From Spironucleus salmonicida (taxonomy: Eukaryota > Fornicata > Diplomonadida > Hexamitidae): a stretch of DNA of 64,000 nt. The stretch lies in contig CM035321.1 of NCBI GenBank assembly GCA_000497125.2, positions 1,144,001 to 1,208,000 on the forward strand, given 5' to 3'. Made by a program: the position numbers and the translations under genes. Shown piece after piece: positions 17,628 to 33,410 of this stretch. The notes under the pieces were generated by a model. It was not told where the DNA came from. It saw only the letters and a program-made list of their open reading frames with translations, and searched no databases. Positions within the stretch are counted from its first letter, which is position 1. Each line of letters starts with the position of its first letter.

Positions 17628-20600
17628 TCAAACCTCGTCTATGTTCGTATTCACGCTCCCCACGCAGCCGATCCAGCACCCAGTGCCCCCGTTCACTTTC
17701 ACGTAGAAAACGCTCCGATACTGGCACCGGAACACTCTGTCACGCGTCATGTCGAAACTCTCGTCCTGAGGCGAAAATCTGACGCCAATTTCGCAGTTTT
17801 TGTGCGGTTTCTGGTTCTGGTGGCCCCCGATTTCGCCCTCAAGAAACGAGAATTCGAAGTGCGCGGGAACGTCCAAAACGACGACCCCCTCGCTCTCGTC
17901 GAAATAGACGTCCTGGAAGTCCGAAAACGATTTTTGACAACTTTCCGTCACTTTTCGAGCCATTTGCTGCTACTTATTGAATTGAATTTCAATTAGCTTT
18001 TCCACTCCAAATTTTTCTAAATTTTCGTTTTGCAAACCGAGAAATTCGCTGATTTTCACGTGCAAAATCTCGAATTTTGCGGCCAAAACGCTCGCATTTT
18101 CGAGCTTGAAAAACCGCAAATCCTCGCGGCGCGGGAACGTGTTTTTGAACTGCAGAATTTGACGCCGCGGGTAGAGCTCAGGAGCGGCGATAACGGCCTG
18201 AATCGGGTACGTCAATTCGTACGGAATCTGGTCAGAATTCTGGATTTTCAGAACGATTTTGCTCTGAATTTGACGCTGGCCGATTTCGCTCAAAATCAAA
18301 TTCTGAATGTCATTTTCGCTGTTATTCACAATGTTGAAAAACTAGAAAACGTCGCTTTTGGTCAACTTCAACGCAAATTCTACGCGACTCAGCGCGTCGA
18401 TTTTTAAGCACTTTTCGCTAATTTGGAGTGGAAAATCAATTTCAATTTCAATTTCAAGTTAGCTCTAACACTGACTCACGATATTCAAATTCTGCAAATA
18501 ATTTGAGCTGAAATTGCTCTGAAATTCGAGCGATTTCGCGCCGTCGCAGAATTTGATTTTCGGCGGCTCGCGCTCGCATTTCAGGCGCAGGAAGATGCCG
18601 TTGAGCTGCAAAATTCCCTCATAAACTCCAAATTTCTTCATATTCGTCGCCTTTATCGCAATTTGCTGCGATTTCATCGACAGGATTTCGGTCTCGGACG
18701 GCGAGCAGACGAAAAACGGCGTGTCCAGCAGCTAATTCGACGAAAAAAGACCCCCCGGGAACAGCTGAATTTGGTTCTGGGAGCTGTTGTAGTGAATTTG
18801 CAGCTTCAGGAAATTTTTGTTCAATTGCGAGATTTTGGGCTTTAAAAGCATCGATGAGCCCGTCGGATTGTGGATCGAAATGTTGATCGATTTCGACTGC
18901 GTTGAGCCCTGATTTTGAAGAATTAGGAAGGGCATTTCTTGCAAAATTTCGTCGTAAGTGGAAGGGGTTTTTAGCTGCGTTAGGTCCAATATAGCATTTT
19001 AATTTGACGCTTTTTTGAGCATTCGCTGGGTCGTTTTCTACGGCTATTTGACCTGAAAATCGCAAATTTCGAGGTCCAGAATTTCGATTTGGAGCGGGAT
19101 TTCGCACAGGAGGCGCTCCCAGCTCTGGCCTTGAACGGCCTCGTTCTTGTCGTTCTGGCGGATCATGCCTTGTTTTTCGTGCAAATTGTCGAAATTCTGC
19201 ACGAACGGGCAGCGGATGCTCACGTCTGGGCCGAAAGAGCTCACGTGAATGCGCATCGAGGCGTCGTGGAACTGAATGAAGCTCTCGATGTCGCCTGAGC
19301 GGTCCGGATTGATCGCGAAAAACGCGTTCGCCTTCGACTGCGCTCTGATTTTGATGATTTGGGGCGCAATTAAGTCCTGGCCGATTGCGATTTCGCAGAC
19401 GAAAATCGACGATGAGGGGTTCACGATCGTGAACGGAATCGTTATTGGGTGGTACGGGCGCGTCTGGATCGCGAAATCCTGAATCGCCGGATTTGTCGGA
19501 TTTAGAATGTCGAAAGATTGCTTGTAAATGTCCAGGTAGACGTACGGTTTGAGCGGTTCTAGGCGCTTTTTGAGCGTTGTGGCTGAGATTATGACATTGT
19601 TGTCCGAATCGATCAAATTTTGCGGTAATTAGGAGGCCATGACGCCGAATGCCTGAATATTTTTCTTGCAGACGATTGTGGAATCCTGGAGGCCTGGAAG
19701 CATCAGAATCGGCTTGCTTTGGTCCAATTCTAGCTCTACAACTTGGTCAATTTGCTATTTGCGCTGCCTGAACCACACAGAGAGTCCCGCCGGGGCGAGC
19801 TGAGACGGGATTTCGTCGATGTTCAAAAAGCTCGCATCGCCGCTCAGAACTGTCAAATCAACGCTAACGCTCGTTTTTCCCTTGTTTATCAGAATCAACT
19901 CAACAGGCTTCAATTGGTCATTTTCCGGCGCGTAGACATCAGTTCCAAATTCGACCTCCGGAGCCGCCACCGTGCCGTAAACGCGGCAGCACACATCGCG
20001 CTCAGACAAAAACCCACCTTCCATGAAAACTTGAGGCTGAAAAGGAGTGAAAAGGCGCTGCATTTCGCTCAAAGGAATCGCCTTATCGCGCAGCTGCTCG
20101 AAGAGCTTCAGCGACGAATTCTTGTAATTCAGCGACGAGTCCTAAAAGTTCAAAAACGGGTTCGCCGAAACCTGCTAAAACTGCTTCAGCGACGTCGACG
20201 GACGGACGGATTTCAGCGGCGATAACACGCTCCGGACGCTCATCGAAGAGCTCTTTCGCGCGTTTATTTCGATCTCTTGATTTTCGTGCGCCTTGACTTT
20301 TACGTGAATTTGCTTCAAAACCTGCTCGTAATAGAGCGTTCCTGGCGTATTTATGACGATAAACGCCTCAATCGGCCCCAAACTCAACGGACGAACTTTT
20401 ATGTGAATCGTTATATCACATTGCGGCGGAATGATCCCAGCGTGCGGGAACGCCATTATCGGCTCAGGCTCGTCGTAAACGGCCTGATTTCGCTGTATTT
20501 TGCCGCTTTTCCGCGAGCTTATTTGCACTTATTTCAGGTACTGGGGCTGGTAATTTACCGGAATTTCGCGGTCCAAATTCTCGTAAATCCCACGCGCATT

Positions 20601-22637
20601 TTGGCCGTTAAAAACGTCGCAAACGTCCGGAAAACTGACGTCGGAATTGACGATTTCGTGCTGTTTCGACCATCGAAAATGCACGCCGGAATCGTGCGGA
20701 ATCGTCACCAATTTGCTCGACGAACAGCGCAAATTCGTGCTCACAATGAACGGAATAAAGCAGTTTTGAGAGCAATTTCTGACCCGAAATTTGAACTCCG
20801 CTCCACTTTGGAGCGGAATGACAGAAAGATCGAGCGCCGGCTCCGAAATTAGAAGGTAGTCCGTGAGCGGAATCTGCTGCGTCTGCAGGTAGTTAATGGC
20901 AGCGCTAATTGACAGTTTGTGCTCTTTTAGCAAAGTGTCCGAAATGGAGTGGAAAATCGGAATTGAATTCAAAAGAATTCTGAAAATCGTGAAATTCTTG
21001 AAATTGACGTCCAAAATCGCCTTTTTGGGTCGCGGCGGCGGGATTTTTTGCTTGTGCAGAAACTCGGAAATGTTGTGCTGCTGCGAGTTCAGATTTTCGA
21101 TTTCTGGCAGCGCGAATTTGAAGATCAAATTGAGCGTTTTTTGGTCGTTTTCGGTCGAAAAAGCGAAGTTTTCGGACTCGAAATGCGTGTAAATGTTGTT
21201 CAAGTACCCGAGCGCGAGATTCGTCTCAAAATATCGCATTTGGTAGCTCACATTTTGACTTTCCACTCCCTCAAATTCGAAATTTATGCGCCGCAAAACG
21301 ACTTTTTTGCTGTCAATTTCGCTCGAAATGTTCAGAATTCGCGATTTTGGGAGGCGCTTTTTTGCGTAAATTTCGAGGAAATCGCTGCTTTTGAGGTCGA
21401 TTTCGGCCGTAAAATCGACCGGATTTTCGTCGATTTTCGAGATTTAAATCGCAGAATTCGCGATTTTTGCGCTGAAATTTATCAAAATTTCGTAGTTTTC
21501 GAGCGTTTTAATCGAAATTTGATGCGGTTTCGTCAGATTGTCCTGAAAATCGAGTTCCAGGGCTAAAATGCTGTTTCCGAGCATCGTGATGTCGTGCTGC
21601 TCCAGAACTGGCGTTTCCGGCTTCTGAAACTCGAAATAATCACCGAAAAATCGCTTTTCGTAGGCCAGAAATTGCTGCAATTTCGACGCCTAAAACGCGT
21701 TTTCGGGCGCCTGCGGCTCCTCGTATTTCTGCCGGAAATCGCAGTTTAGCGAGGCCTCGCTGCTCACGAAAAGCTCGATTTGGGGGTCGCTTTCGAAGGC
21801 CGAAATGTCGACTGAAGCGACGCGCAAAACTGAGCCTTTTGGGTCGTTTTGAGCGTTTTTGAGCAGAATTCGGCAGTTGTGCGGCTCGTCGTACGACTTG
21901 TTGATTTGCTGGATTTTGACGTCGAAAACGGAGCGATTTTGCTCCCGCCGGCAGCTCATTTCGCAGGGAATCGCGCGCTCGTCCAGGAGCACTTTTTCGA
22001 TGCTCAGGACGCCCGGCAAATTGCGCGCCTAAAGGGCGATAATGCTCGTCTGCTCGCCGCTGCGAATTTCGACTTCTGAGCTGAAAATTCCGTGCGAAAC
22101 CGGCAAAAAGCTTACTATGAGCTCCTGAGAAGCCCCGGGGGCCAAATTTCCGGCTAAATGCTGGATGTGGAAAGGTTGTTTCGGCGGTAGAATTATGAAG
22201 CGGCGTGAGGTTTTGCACGGATTTGTAATTATTATATTATTTGTATACAATTTTCCTGGAATGTAGTGTGAAAAACAGATAATATCGTTATTATATTATA
22301 AATAGTTGCTTAGGCCCGGAGTGTTTTTAATGAAATCGCCGACGTGGGCGAGCTTCGCGGCCTTCTGGTGCTCAGAGTGCAGGATTTCCGGGTTCAGGAG
22401 CGTCTTCGAGTTAAGATAATTCGTCTTGCAGTGGATGCGGTTTGCGTGCTTCTCGAGACTTTTTGTCGAAGAAACTTTCGCATTTTCAATTTGCTTTTTG
22501 TTCTGTTTTTAGTAGTTTTTGAATGCAGCAGTTTCTTGTGACACGTCGCGTGGAAGGGGCTTCAGGAGTGGTCGATTGCCGACTTGGAGCTGCTGCTGCT
22601 TTTCCAGTAGAATTGTATCCAGCGGAATTTGCGACAT
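17628..22637 (-). CDS. Large ASH/MSP-type protein, likely axonemal
   Basis: One 1,669-residue frame from ATG at 22637 to TGA at 17628-17630. Under the standard code it falls into a dozen fragments, but all lie in the same frame, joined by TAA/TAG codons. An N-terminal region of about 100 residues (MSQIPLDTILLEKQQQ) is Lys/Gln-rich. The rest is a series of Ig-like beta domains of the ASH/MSP kind: LYTNNIIITNPCKTSRRF...LAPGASQELIVSFLP near residues 130-185, and later turns such as NPTNPAIQDF, IHNPTGSSMLL and VNNSENDIQNLILSE. ASH arrays of this size occur in central-apparatus and other axonemal proteins (HYDIN, CFAP74, CFAP47, CFAP65 types); I cannot say which. Gln is mostly CAG/CAA with scattered TAG/TAA. 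An A+T-rich in-frame patch near 22220-22310 contrasts with the rest. Confidence 0.8.
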
Positions 22638-26432
<3,795 letters not shown>

Positions 26433-26640
26433 CCCCCCTCCCTCCCCAACTCGGCTCGCACTGAACTTCACCCTTCCAATTTCTGACTAAATTTCCATTT
26501 CTCCAAATCACGTTAGTCCATTTTTCTCAAAAAAGTAAAAATTAAAAATAAATAAAATAAAAATAAAATAAAAATAAAATAAAAATAAATAAAATAAAAT
26601 AAAAAAATAAAATTAAAATTTCAATGTCAATTCAATTTCA
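26433..26640. repeat. C-rich then A-rich low-complexity tract
   Basis: The microsatellite is followed by a short C-rich run and then, at about 26530-26620, irregular AAATAAAAT-type repeats leading to the 3' end of the minus-strand gene at 26661. Confidence 0.8.
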
Positions 26641-26660
26641 ACTTTCCACTCCAAAAACCC

Positions 26661-27902
26661 TCACTCGTAATCCTCCATATCCAGCGCAAAAAAGTCGTCT
26701 TCGTAGTCTTAGCTGACCTCTAAATCGGCCAGGACGTTCTGCTCCCTCTTGACGTTTTTGAGGGCCAGGAGCCGCTGCGCGTCGACGCGTTTGAGGACGC
26801 TTTTGAGCTCCTTTCTGGGCTTGTTGGAGCCGTAGAATTCTCCGTTTTGGCCCAAAAGTACGGTATTTTCCCGGACGTTCAGGTCGTCGGCGTGCACGAA
26901 ATTCTCGAAAAACGCGAGGGGGACCTGGCTGTAAACGGTCTTCGCGAGGTGCATTTTGAGCTGAAACTGGAAAATTCTGGTGAAAAACTGCCTGCAGATG
27001 TAGAAGAGGCCCTCGGGCTTCAAAAGGGGCGTTTGGGCGTCGAATTCGGCGCGCAAATCGGCTAGGCTGATTTTGTTTTGTAAGAATTCCAAATTGCAAC
27101 TTTGGGTATATTATATGATATTATTGATAAATATATCAATTTCATTTTTCTACGGTAAACTTGAAACTTTCTCAAAATTAAGTAATTATATTAATGTTTT
27201 TATTCGCTCCACTTTCACGTCTTCGCTGTCGCTTTTGATCTGTCTCAAAAATTGACTGGCGGCCTCGATTTGGCCCAAATTTGCGTGCAGGACGCCCAAA
27301 ATCAGGTACATTTCAGGCTGAATTTCGAGCGTTTTCTGCAGCAAAAATAGCTGATTTCGCTGTTTTTTGTAGAATTCGAACGCCTCGAAAAGCTTGAAAT
27401 CGGCCAGAAAGTGCTGCAAAACGGCCTAAAACAGCACCAGGAACAGCTGGTTCGGCTGCGTCGACGAGATGCTGAAGTACTGCAAAATTATCGCCTGCAC
27501 GTTCGACGCGGCGCGCAAAACGGCGATCAGCGCCGCCCTGTCCAGCGTGTGCTGCGCGCGGCTCAGGAACAGGTACGAAACGGCGTGGAAATGGTGTTTC
27601 AGGGACGAGATTTTGACGAGCGCGATGAGCGCGATTTTGACCGAAAAATCGTCCAGGTTCGTGAGCTGCAGGTGCGCCTCGAACGTTTTCAGGTTCTGCT
27701 GCTGCAGGTCGAAATCTGGGGAGTTGGTTAACGTGATCAAAAGCGGCTAAATGAACACTAGGAGCTGGGTCGAAAGTTGGTCTTTTTGGAGCTTCTGGAT
27801 CAGGTCAGTATCTATCAGCTTGTAGATTTTGTTAACTGACGTTTCGTCTTTGATTTAGAGCGATATCTGCGCGATCAAATCGAGCGCGTTCGGCTGCGTC
27901 AT
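26661..27902 (-). CDS. All-helical protein, 413 residues
   Basis: ATG at 27902, TGA at 26661-26663; the apparent fragments all share one frame through TAA/TAG codons. Nearly all alpha-helical by composition (SVKIALIALVKISSLKHHFHA; FLADFKLFEAFEFYKKQRNQ; MYLILGVLHANLGQIEAASQ), the last resembling a TPR-like helix pair. A C-terminal region near 300-350 (GLFYICRQFFTRIFQFQ) precedes a basic stretch and an acidic tail ending DMEDYE. This could be a TPR/PCI-type subunit of a multiprotein complex, but no diagnostic motif is present and I leave it unnamed. The coding DNA is G+C-rich except for an A+T-rich in-frame patch at about 27100-27200. Divergent from 27962. Confidence 0.7.
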
Positions 27903-27961
27903 TTTAGAGGACTGGGGAAAATAAAATCAGTATTATAATATAATAATGTGTTTTATGTAAA
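27903..27961. promoter_or_regulatory. 59-bp bidirectional promoter region
   Basis: Only 59 bp separate the start codons of two divergent long genes. The centre is TATTATAATATAATAATG, the A+T-rich motif type found upstream of several genes here. Role inferred. Confidence 0.5.
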
Positions 27962-30901
27962 ATGGAAGTTTTGCTACCATACGTAGATTTCGAGACGCAG
28001 CGGCTGATTATGCACAAAACGATAAATCCCAGTCAGCTTTACGATCTGATCTTTGAGAACCTCCCAGAAACCTGCTTTCCGGTGCTCTACGAGCACATTT
28101 TGCTGATTTCGCAGGGCGAGCTAGGCGCACTGTGCGAGCGCAGGCCCAACTTCAGGTTCCTCCAGTCCAAACATGGCCAGAAATTCGTTTCGCAGGTCGA
28201 AACGCAGCAGTTTTACGCTACCGAATTCGCTAACTCGGCGGCGTTTGTGGGCTGCTTCGAGTACGCAAACCAGCAGATTCGGTTCAGAGACACGCCACTG
28301 ACGATGATACAGTTCGCGTTTGCGATCCAAATGCGGCAGGTCTACACGATGGACGAATTAGTGGACCTGTCAGTGCTGATGCTGCAGGACGACCAGCTCT
28401 TCCTGGCGTTGCACGCGCTTGTAGTAGAGCAGCTGAAGGGGTTGGCCGTCGAGGACCAAATTACGATCATTTTGTGCCTCTACGCGCCGCTGATTATGAA
28501 GCCGCTATCGAGCAACGTCCACATCGTATTTTTGACGGCAGGTGTGTCAGCTAGTCTGTAGGATTTGGCTTTTGACGTTCTGGTGACCTACTTCCCCCAA
28601 ATTTAGCCGTATCTGCCATTCGAAATAGCGCAAATCCTGTTAAAGGCCCTTATTGCCAATGACTAAAGTGGCATTTTTCCGGGCCTCCTGACGATGACTT
28701 CTAACAAGAAGCAGATCATCGAGGAGCTGAACGCGAAAATAGACGAAAAATAGCGCATTCAGCAGTTGGTTTCCAAGCCAAAGCTGTTCAAGGAGAGCTT
28801 CAATGGCGACTTCACTGGATTTTTCAGCGAAAACGACGTCGCACCGGAAGCAAAATTCGATATCCTTTCGAGAAACTTAGATGAACTGAGCGCCTTTTTC
28901 GACTACAAAATCAGCTCCGTGGTCGTCAAAGAGGACAACGCGCTCCTGAAGGTCGTGCGACAGTGCCTGGCGGACTTCCTGCTGTCAGGCGAGGGACAAG
29001 CGGTCGAGAAGGTCGTGAACGCCATCGCGCTGAAGTGCGCCGAAAAGCTGCAGTTCGACCCAAAATCGTGTCTCTTCGTCGTCTGCGGCATCACGATGCT
29101 GAATACGCAATTCGACTTCGAGCTGCAGGGCCGGCGGCTGACCCGTTATATCAGCAGCGCCGACTTCATCAAAATGATGCACACGTCCCCCAATTTCGAC
29201 GTACAAACCCTGGATGCACCCTTCCTGGCTGGCCTCTACGCTGGCCTCAAGACGACGCCACTGGGCCTGCATCACTGCATTTTCGAGGCGTTCACGTGCA
29301 ACTTCATGACGTTCGACGCCGAGATCGCTGGTGGCTGCCCGCAGCTCTAGGAGCTCGTGCGCGTGCCGCACGCCCAGAAGGCAAACTACGCAACAGCGCA
29401 GTACTTCTGCAGGACGCGCGAGCGGCTGCAAGGCGGCGTCCCGCGCGCTGACAACGGCTTCGCGCTGGCGCCGCTGATGCTGGAGCACGCGCTGGCGGCC
29501 GTGGGCGCGTCGTCAAACTTCGGGCAAATTCAGGCGCTGCTGGACGCGATTTTGGACGCTTTCGCGGGATCCGAGAGCTCGAATTTCGTGATAAACGGCG
29601 TCCTCGCGCTGCTCTCAATCTGCGGCTTCCAGAACTCCGAGATTCTGGCGCTTTCGGACGCCTCCCAGATCGCGCAAATGGCCGCTGCTGCGAAATTGAA
29701 TCGAAAACAAATTCAGATTTTCGCTTCTATTTTGAAAATTTTGCCCGCCGTCATTCCCCATTTTAACGATTCTGAGCTGGATCAGGTGCTCTACAATTTG
29801 CTGATTTTGGACGCGCTGCGGCTGTCGGATTTCGGCTCCAGCCAGCCGTTTCTGGCGCTGCAGCCGCTGCTGCGCGCGGGCGATTTCGCGGTTTTCGCTG
29901 CGATTTTCGCGCGTTTCAGACCGTTTCTGGCCGCGAAAACGATCGAAATCGTCGATTTCACGAACTTGAAGTACCTGCTTTTCACGCAAATCGGGCCCAA
30001 AACGCAGCGCGTGCCGGCGTCCAAGGAGGTGCTCAAGGTGGCCGTTTTGCAGCCGTTCCAGTACGCGACAAACTTGGCGATAACGCGTATTTTGAGCTGG
30101 TTTCTGGGCGAGAAAAGCGCCAAAACGAGCGTTCTGCTGAGCGAAATCTGCGCCTGCAGGGACCTCGTCTGGGCGCGCCTGCAGCCGGGCCAGATCGTGA
30201 AGATAGAGCGCGCGTTCCGGGTCTAGCAGCAGCCGTTTTTGGAGGTTTTTCAGGGAATGAAAAGTCAAATTGTGCTGAATGGCGCGTTTGCAGTCACGCT
30301 GAAGGAGGCGTACTAGTTTTTGGAGGCCCAGGAGCCCGTGGAGTTCAGCGCGCAGGAGTTCCTTCAGCTCGTTCTGCGCCTGCGCGAGAACGCGCGATAC
30401 CGGCAGATTTGGCTCCCTTTCGTGCCGAAGTTTTTCGTGTTCTCGCAGCAGAAGCTCAAGGACTGTGAGAGCGCGATTGTAGAGGATCTGGTGGCTAGGA
30501 CCGACCTGGCTGGGTTTGCGTTCTTTTTGGAGGATGTGCAGAATCTGTCTACGCTGATTCTGCTGTACAAGATGCTTACCGGGCTCGAACTTGACTTTTT
30601 GCTGCTCAAAAAGAGCATTGCGGATTTTGTTATATCAGTTAAAACGGTTGGAATCGTGCAATTGGCAGAAAATCTGGACAGCGAAAAGGTCAGGATTGCA
30701 GTTTCTGAGCTTGTAGTGCTGCAGGAGAGGCTGACGCTAAACGATGTTTTGGGCGCAGTTTTGGTAAGAAATTTAGCGGTGTCAAACGAGATTGATTTTG
30801 GTGTTAAAATAGGCATCTAGGAGTTCACTATCGGAATTTTATGTGTTGTGCTAGGAGTAGAGCTGAAATCTTAGTTTTCTTGGTTCTCGTAGAGTAAGTG
30901 A
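27962..30901 (+). CDS. Large helical-repeat protein, 979 residues
   Basis: ATG at 27962, TGA at 30899-30901; five standard-code fragments are joined in one frame by TAG codons read as Gln. The protein (start MEVLLPYVDFETQRLI) is a long succession of amphipathic helices rich in Leu, Ala, Phe and Gln (EQLKGLAVEDQITIILCLYA; DLAFDVLVTYFPQ; LQPLLRAGDFAVFAAIFARF), in keeping with a HEAT/ARM-type solenoid. No catalytic motif, signal peptide or membrane segment. G+C-rich coding DNA with CAG as the main Gln codon. Likely a scaffold or adaptor; family not recognised. It overlaps no other gene and converges on the coiled-coil gene, with 14 bp between their stops. Confidence 0.75.
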
Positions 30902-30915
30902 AGGATATGAAGTGT

Positions 30916-31335
30916 TCACTCATTTTTGTTCAATTTAGTAACTTCTTCAAGCTCTGATTGCACTCTCTTTAACGCGTCGATTAAGTGCTTATTTTATTTT
31001 TTAAGCTGGTCGCATTCGCTCTTAGTTACAGCCCAACCTTGTATGCCGTCGGCCTTTTCAGCCTCTAAACAAGCGCACCTTTCCTTATACTGTTCAAGTT
31101 CGGCAATCTTTGCTTCAGCCTGCAAGATTTTTAACTTCAAAAATTGATCAGAGCCGTTGAACGCAGGGGGAGTGGTGAGAGTAGGGATATTTTCAATAAA
31201 CTCTTTTTTATCAGTGGAGGTAGGAGCAGGAATAGATTATGAGGAAGCTAATCTAGAATCACCTAACGAGCGACGAGATACATTTGAAGGTGATGGCTAT
31301 GCAAGGGGTTTTGTTAAAGCGAGAGAATGGTCCAT
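30916..31335 (-). CDS. Coiled-coil protein, 139 residues
   Basis: ATG at 31335, TGA at 30916-30918. Residues 1-60 are Ser/Pro-rich and probably disordered (SLALTKPLAQPSPSNVSRRS). From about 65 on it is a continuous helix with heptad pattern (QAEAKIAELEQYKERCACLE; LKRVQSELEEVTKLNKNE), a likely parallel coiled coil. The ordered layout suggests an adaptor or structural protein; unnamed. Confidence 0.7.
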
Positions 31336-31466
31336 TTAGTAGATTGAAAAGAAACGGCGGAAAAAAATTTATAATATTATATTGTTATATATAAAATTGT
31401 TACAAATAAAGTATTTGTTTATAATATGATATTTAATATTTATTAAATTAAAAACTATATTAAAAA

Positions 31467-32126
31467 ATGGAGCAGAGCATCCTAGACAGGATTGCCCTTC
31501 AAAAATAAATATTATATGGTGATACTGGAGTTTAGTGTTATTAAAATCCATAAAAAGTTGTTTATAGGATCTAAATCGAAGAAAAAAATGATCCGTTTGC
31601 AGAAAATTATGACGAATATGCATATGATTTGTAGTAGTAAAATGAATATGCTGAGGTATTAATGGAAGATTTACCTGAACCTATTCATATTCCGATTTAA
31701 TCCCCGGATATCCCAATTGAATTTGAGGAAAATAATTAAGTTAGCCACTTTATAATAGATAATGTAGATAGTTCAGAAGCCCCTAGCGAAAGTTAAATTT
31801 TAGATGTAATATATAAGCAAAAAGGACAATACTCTTATGAGAATTTTGACAAATAAGATAACCTAGATAAAGAGATAGATTAGAAAAATACTAAGTTACC
31901 AAAAGTACCAATTAAAAATCCTTCTGTTAACAAACTTACTAATGATTTTCGCTAAATATTGGTTGATTAAAAGATCATGTCATAAAAAATAGAGCCAGAC
32001 TTTAGTAATAGTTAAACTTTTATAAATAACCAGGATGTAATACATAAAATTATATTTTTAAATAACCCTAGATAGACAGATTTTATTGATGATATTTTGA
32101 ATTTGCCAGTTAGTAGACCAGAATGA
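31467..32126 (+). CDS. Acidic hypothetical protein, 219 residues
   Basis: ATG at 31467, TGA at 32124-32126. Starts MEQSILDRIALQKQ. Rich in Asp, Glu, Asn and Gln with many TAA/TAG codons; the central part (MEDLPEPIHIPIQSPDIPIE) is low-complexity Pro/Ile/Glu and likely disordered. No motif recognised. Lies 134 bp upstream of the methyltransferase gene on the same strand. Confidence 0.6.
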
Positions 32127-32260
32127 ATTATTTTCATTATACTGATATTTAGTAATAGCGATGTACGTTACTTCATTAATTATACTAGTTTGACTTACCA
32201 TGCTACATCTTATATAGACAATTAATACAAATTAAAAATATATTTATTCCACTCCTAAAA

Positions 32261-33400
32261 ATGGATCATACTGGTTTAAATTAATTCTTAATTTATCGTG
32301 ATTCATCTATCAATCATGAACTATTTGGAGCATTATCAAATTTTAGAGATTTATAGTTTGCTGCTCCTTATAAATATGAAGATTTTGAAGCTTATTCTAC
32401 TTAGTTTAGAAAAATATTTCCATATGAAAACGATTCTAAGGCTCCTTTGATAACTGACGATCCTTTATTATCTAAAAATGCTATTTTTATAATTACAAAA
32501 GACTCTTTTACAAGAACAGAGGGTGCTAATTTTGAAACACCCGATGGTGTTCTTTCTGATCCACCAATAAATTCAAACACATAATTTTTAGCACTTTTAA
32601 ACTCAAAACATTAAGTATGGTATTTGGACCTATTATCTATTTGGATATCGCGGCGTTGCCCCGTTAAAAGAAATATTTCAACTAAAGAATTAACACATTT
32701 AATTTATTAATTCAAAACTGATGATATTATTCTTTAAAAGATTTATTAATATTTTTATAATCGACCAGCTCCTCCTCCTTAATAGTTACCCCCGCCAAAT
32801 TCATAAAAGCGCGTGAGTTAACGGGTAAAAGAGATTAAAACTCTTTTAAAAGATCGTAAGATATCATCAGCACTCGATATAGGTTGCAGCGATGGATTTA
32901 TTATCTAGGCTTTAGGTTAAGAGCTGCAAATAAATGTTGTTGGAATTGACATACGGCCTCCATAGTGCAAAATTAAATTTCATGAAACCACAGGCTCCGA
33001 ATTTGTCGATGAATTAGAAGGATAGTTTGATTTAGTATGTATAATGATGACATTGCATCACGTTGAAAAATGGAAAATAATGATTAAAAATGCTTTAAAA
33101 TATTTGAAAAAAGGAGGATTTTTGTTTATACGAGACCATGATGCATTTGAAAATGATTATAAGATTTTATTAGACCTACATGATTAAGCATTTAATTCAT
33201 GTATATGGGAGACTCCAGAAAGCGATACATTTGAATTTTAGAAAAATTGTAGAAGTTGGTTTTTAAGCTATCTAGATGTTAAAGAAGAGATTTTAACATA
33301 TGATGGATTAGAAATGGTCGAAAAATTTAATTTTACTGGATAAGAGTTTGATTGGAGATGTTATGGTAGTGTGTGGTATGCTTTATTCAACAAAGAGTGA
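32261..33400 (+). CDS. Class I SAM-dependent methyltransferase
   Basis: A 379-residue protein, ATG at 32261, TGA at 33398-33400. Residues 1-195 form an N-terminal region of unknown type (FGALSNFRDLQFAAPYKYED) with a Pro/Gln-rich linker near 180. A Rossmann-type methyltransferase domain follows: motif I LDIGCSDGF at 205-213 binds S-adenosylmethionine, the acidic end of strand 2 is GIDIRP near 228, strand 4 is FDLVCIMMTLHHVEKW, and strand 5 is LKKGGFLFIRDHD. The substrate cannot be inferred; the split layout with a large N-terminal domain is unlike small-molecule methyltransferases. Nearly all Gln codons are TAA/TAG. Its stop is 10 bp from the stop of the convergent gene. Confidence 0.85.
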
Positions 33401-33410
33401 ATTTATTCGT

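Noticed and set aside
18030-22541. Plus-strand frames of 60-190 codons across 18-22.5 kb
   Set aside because: All are antisense to the 1,669-residue ASH protein, whose minus-strand frame is continuous with TAA/TAG as Gln.
28121-30816. Minus-strand frames of 69-217 codons
   Set aside because: Shadows of the 979-residue plus-strand gene, biased Arg/Gln composition typical of antisense reading.
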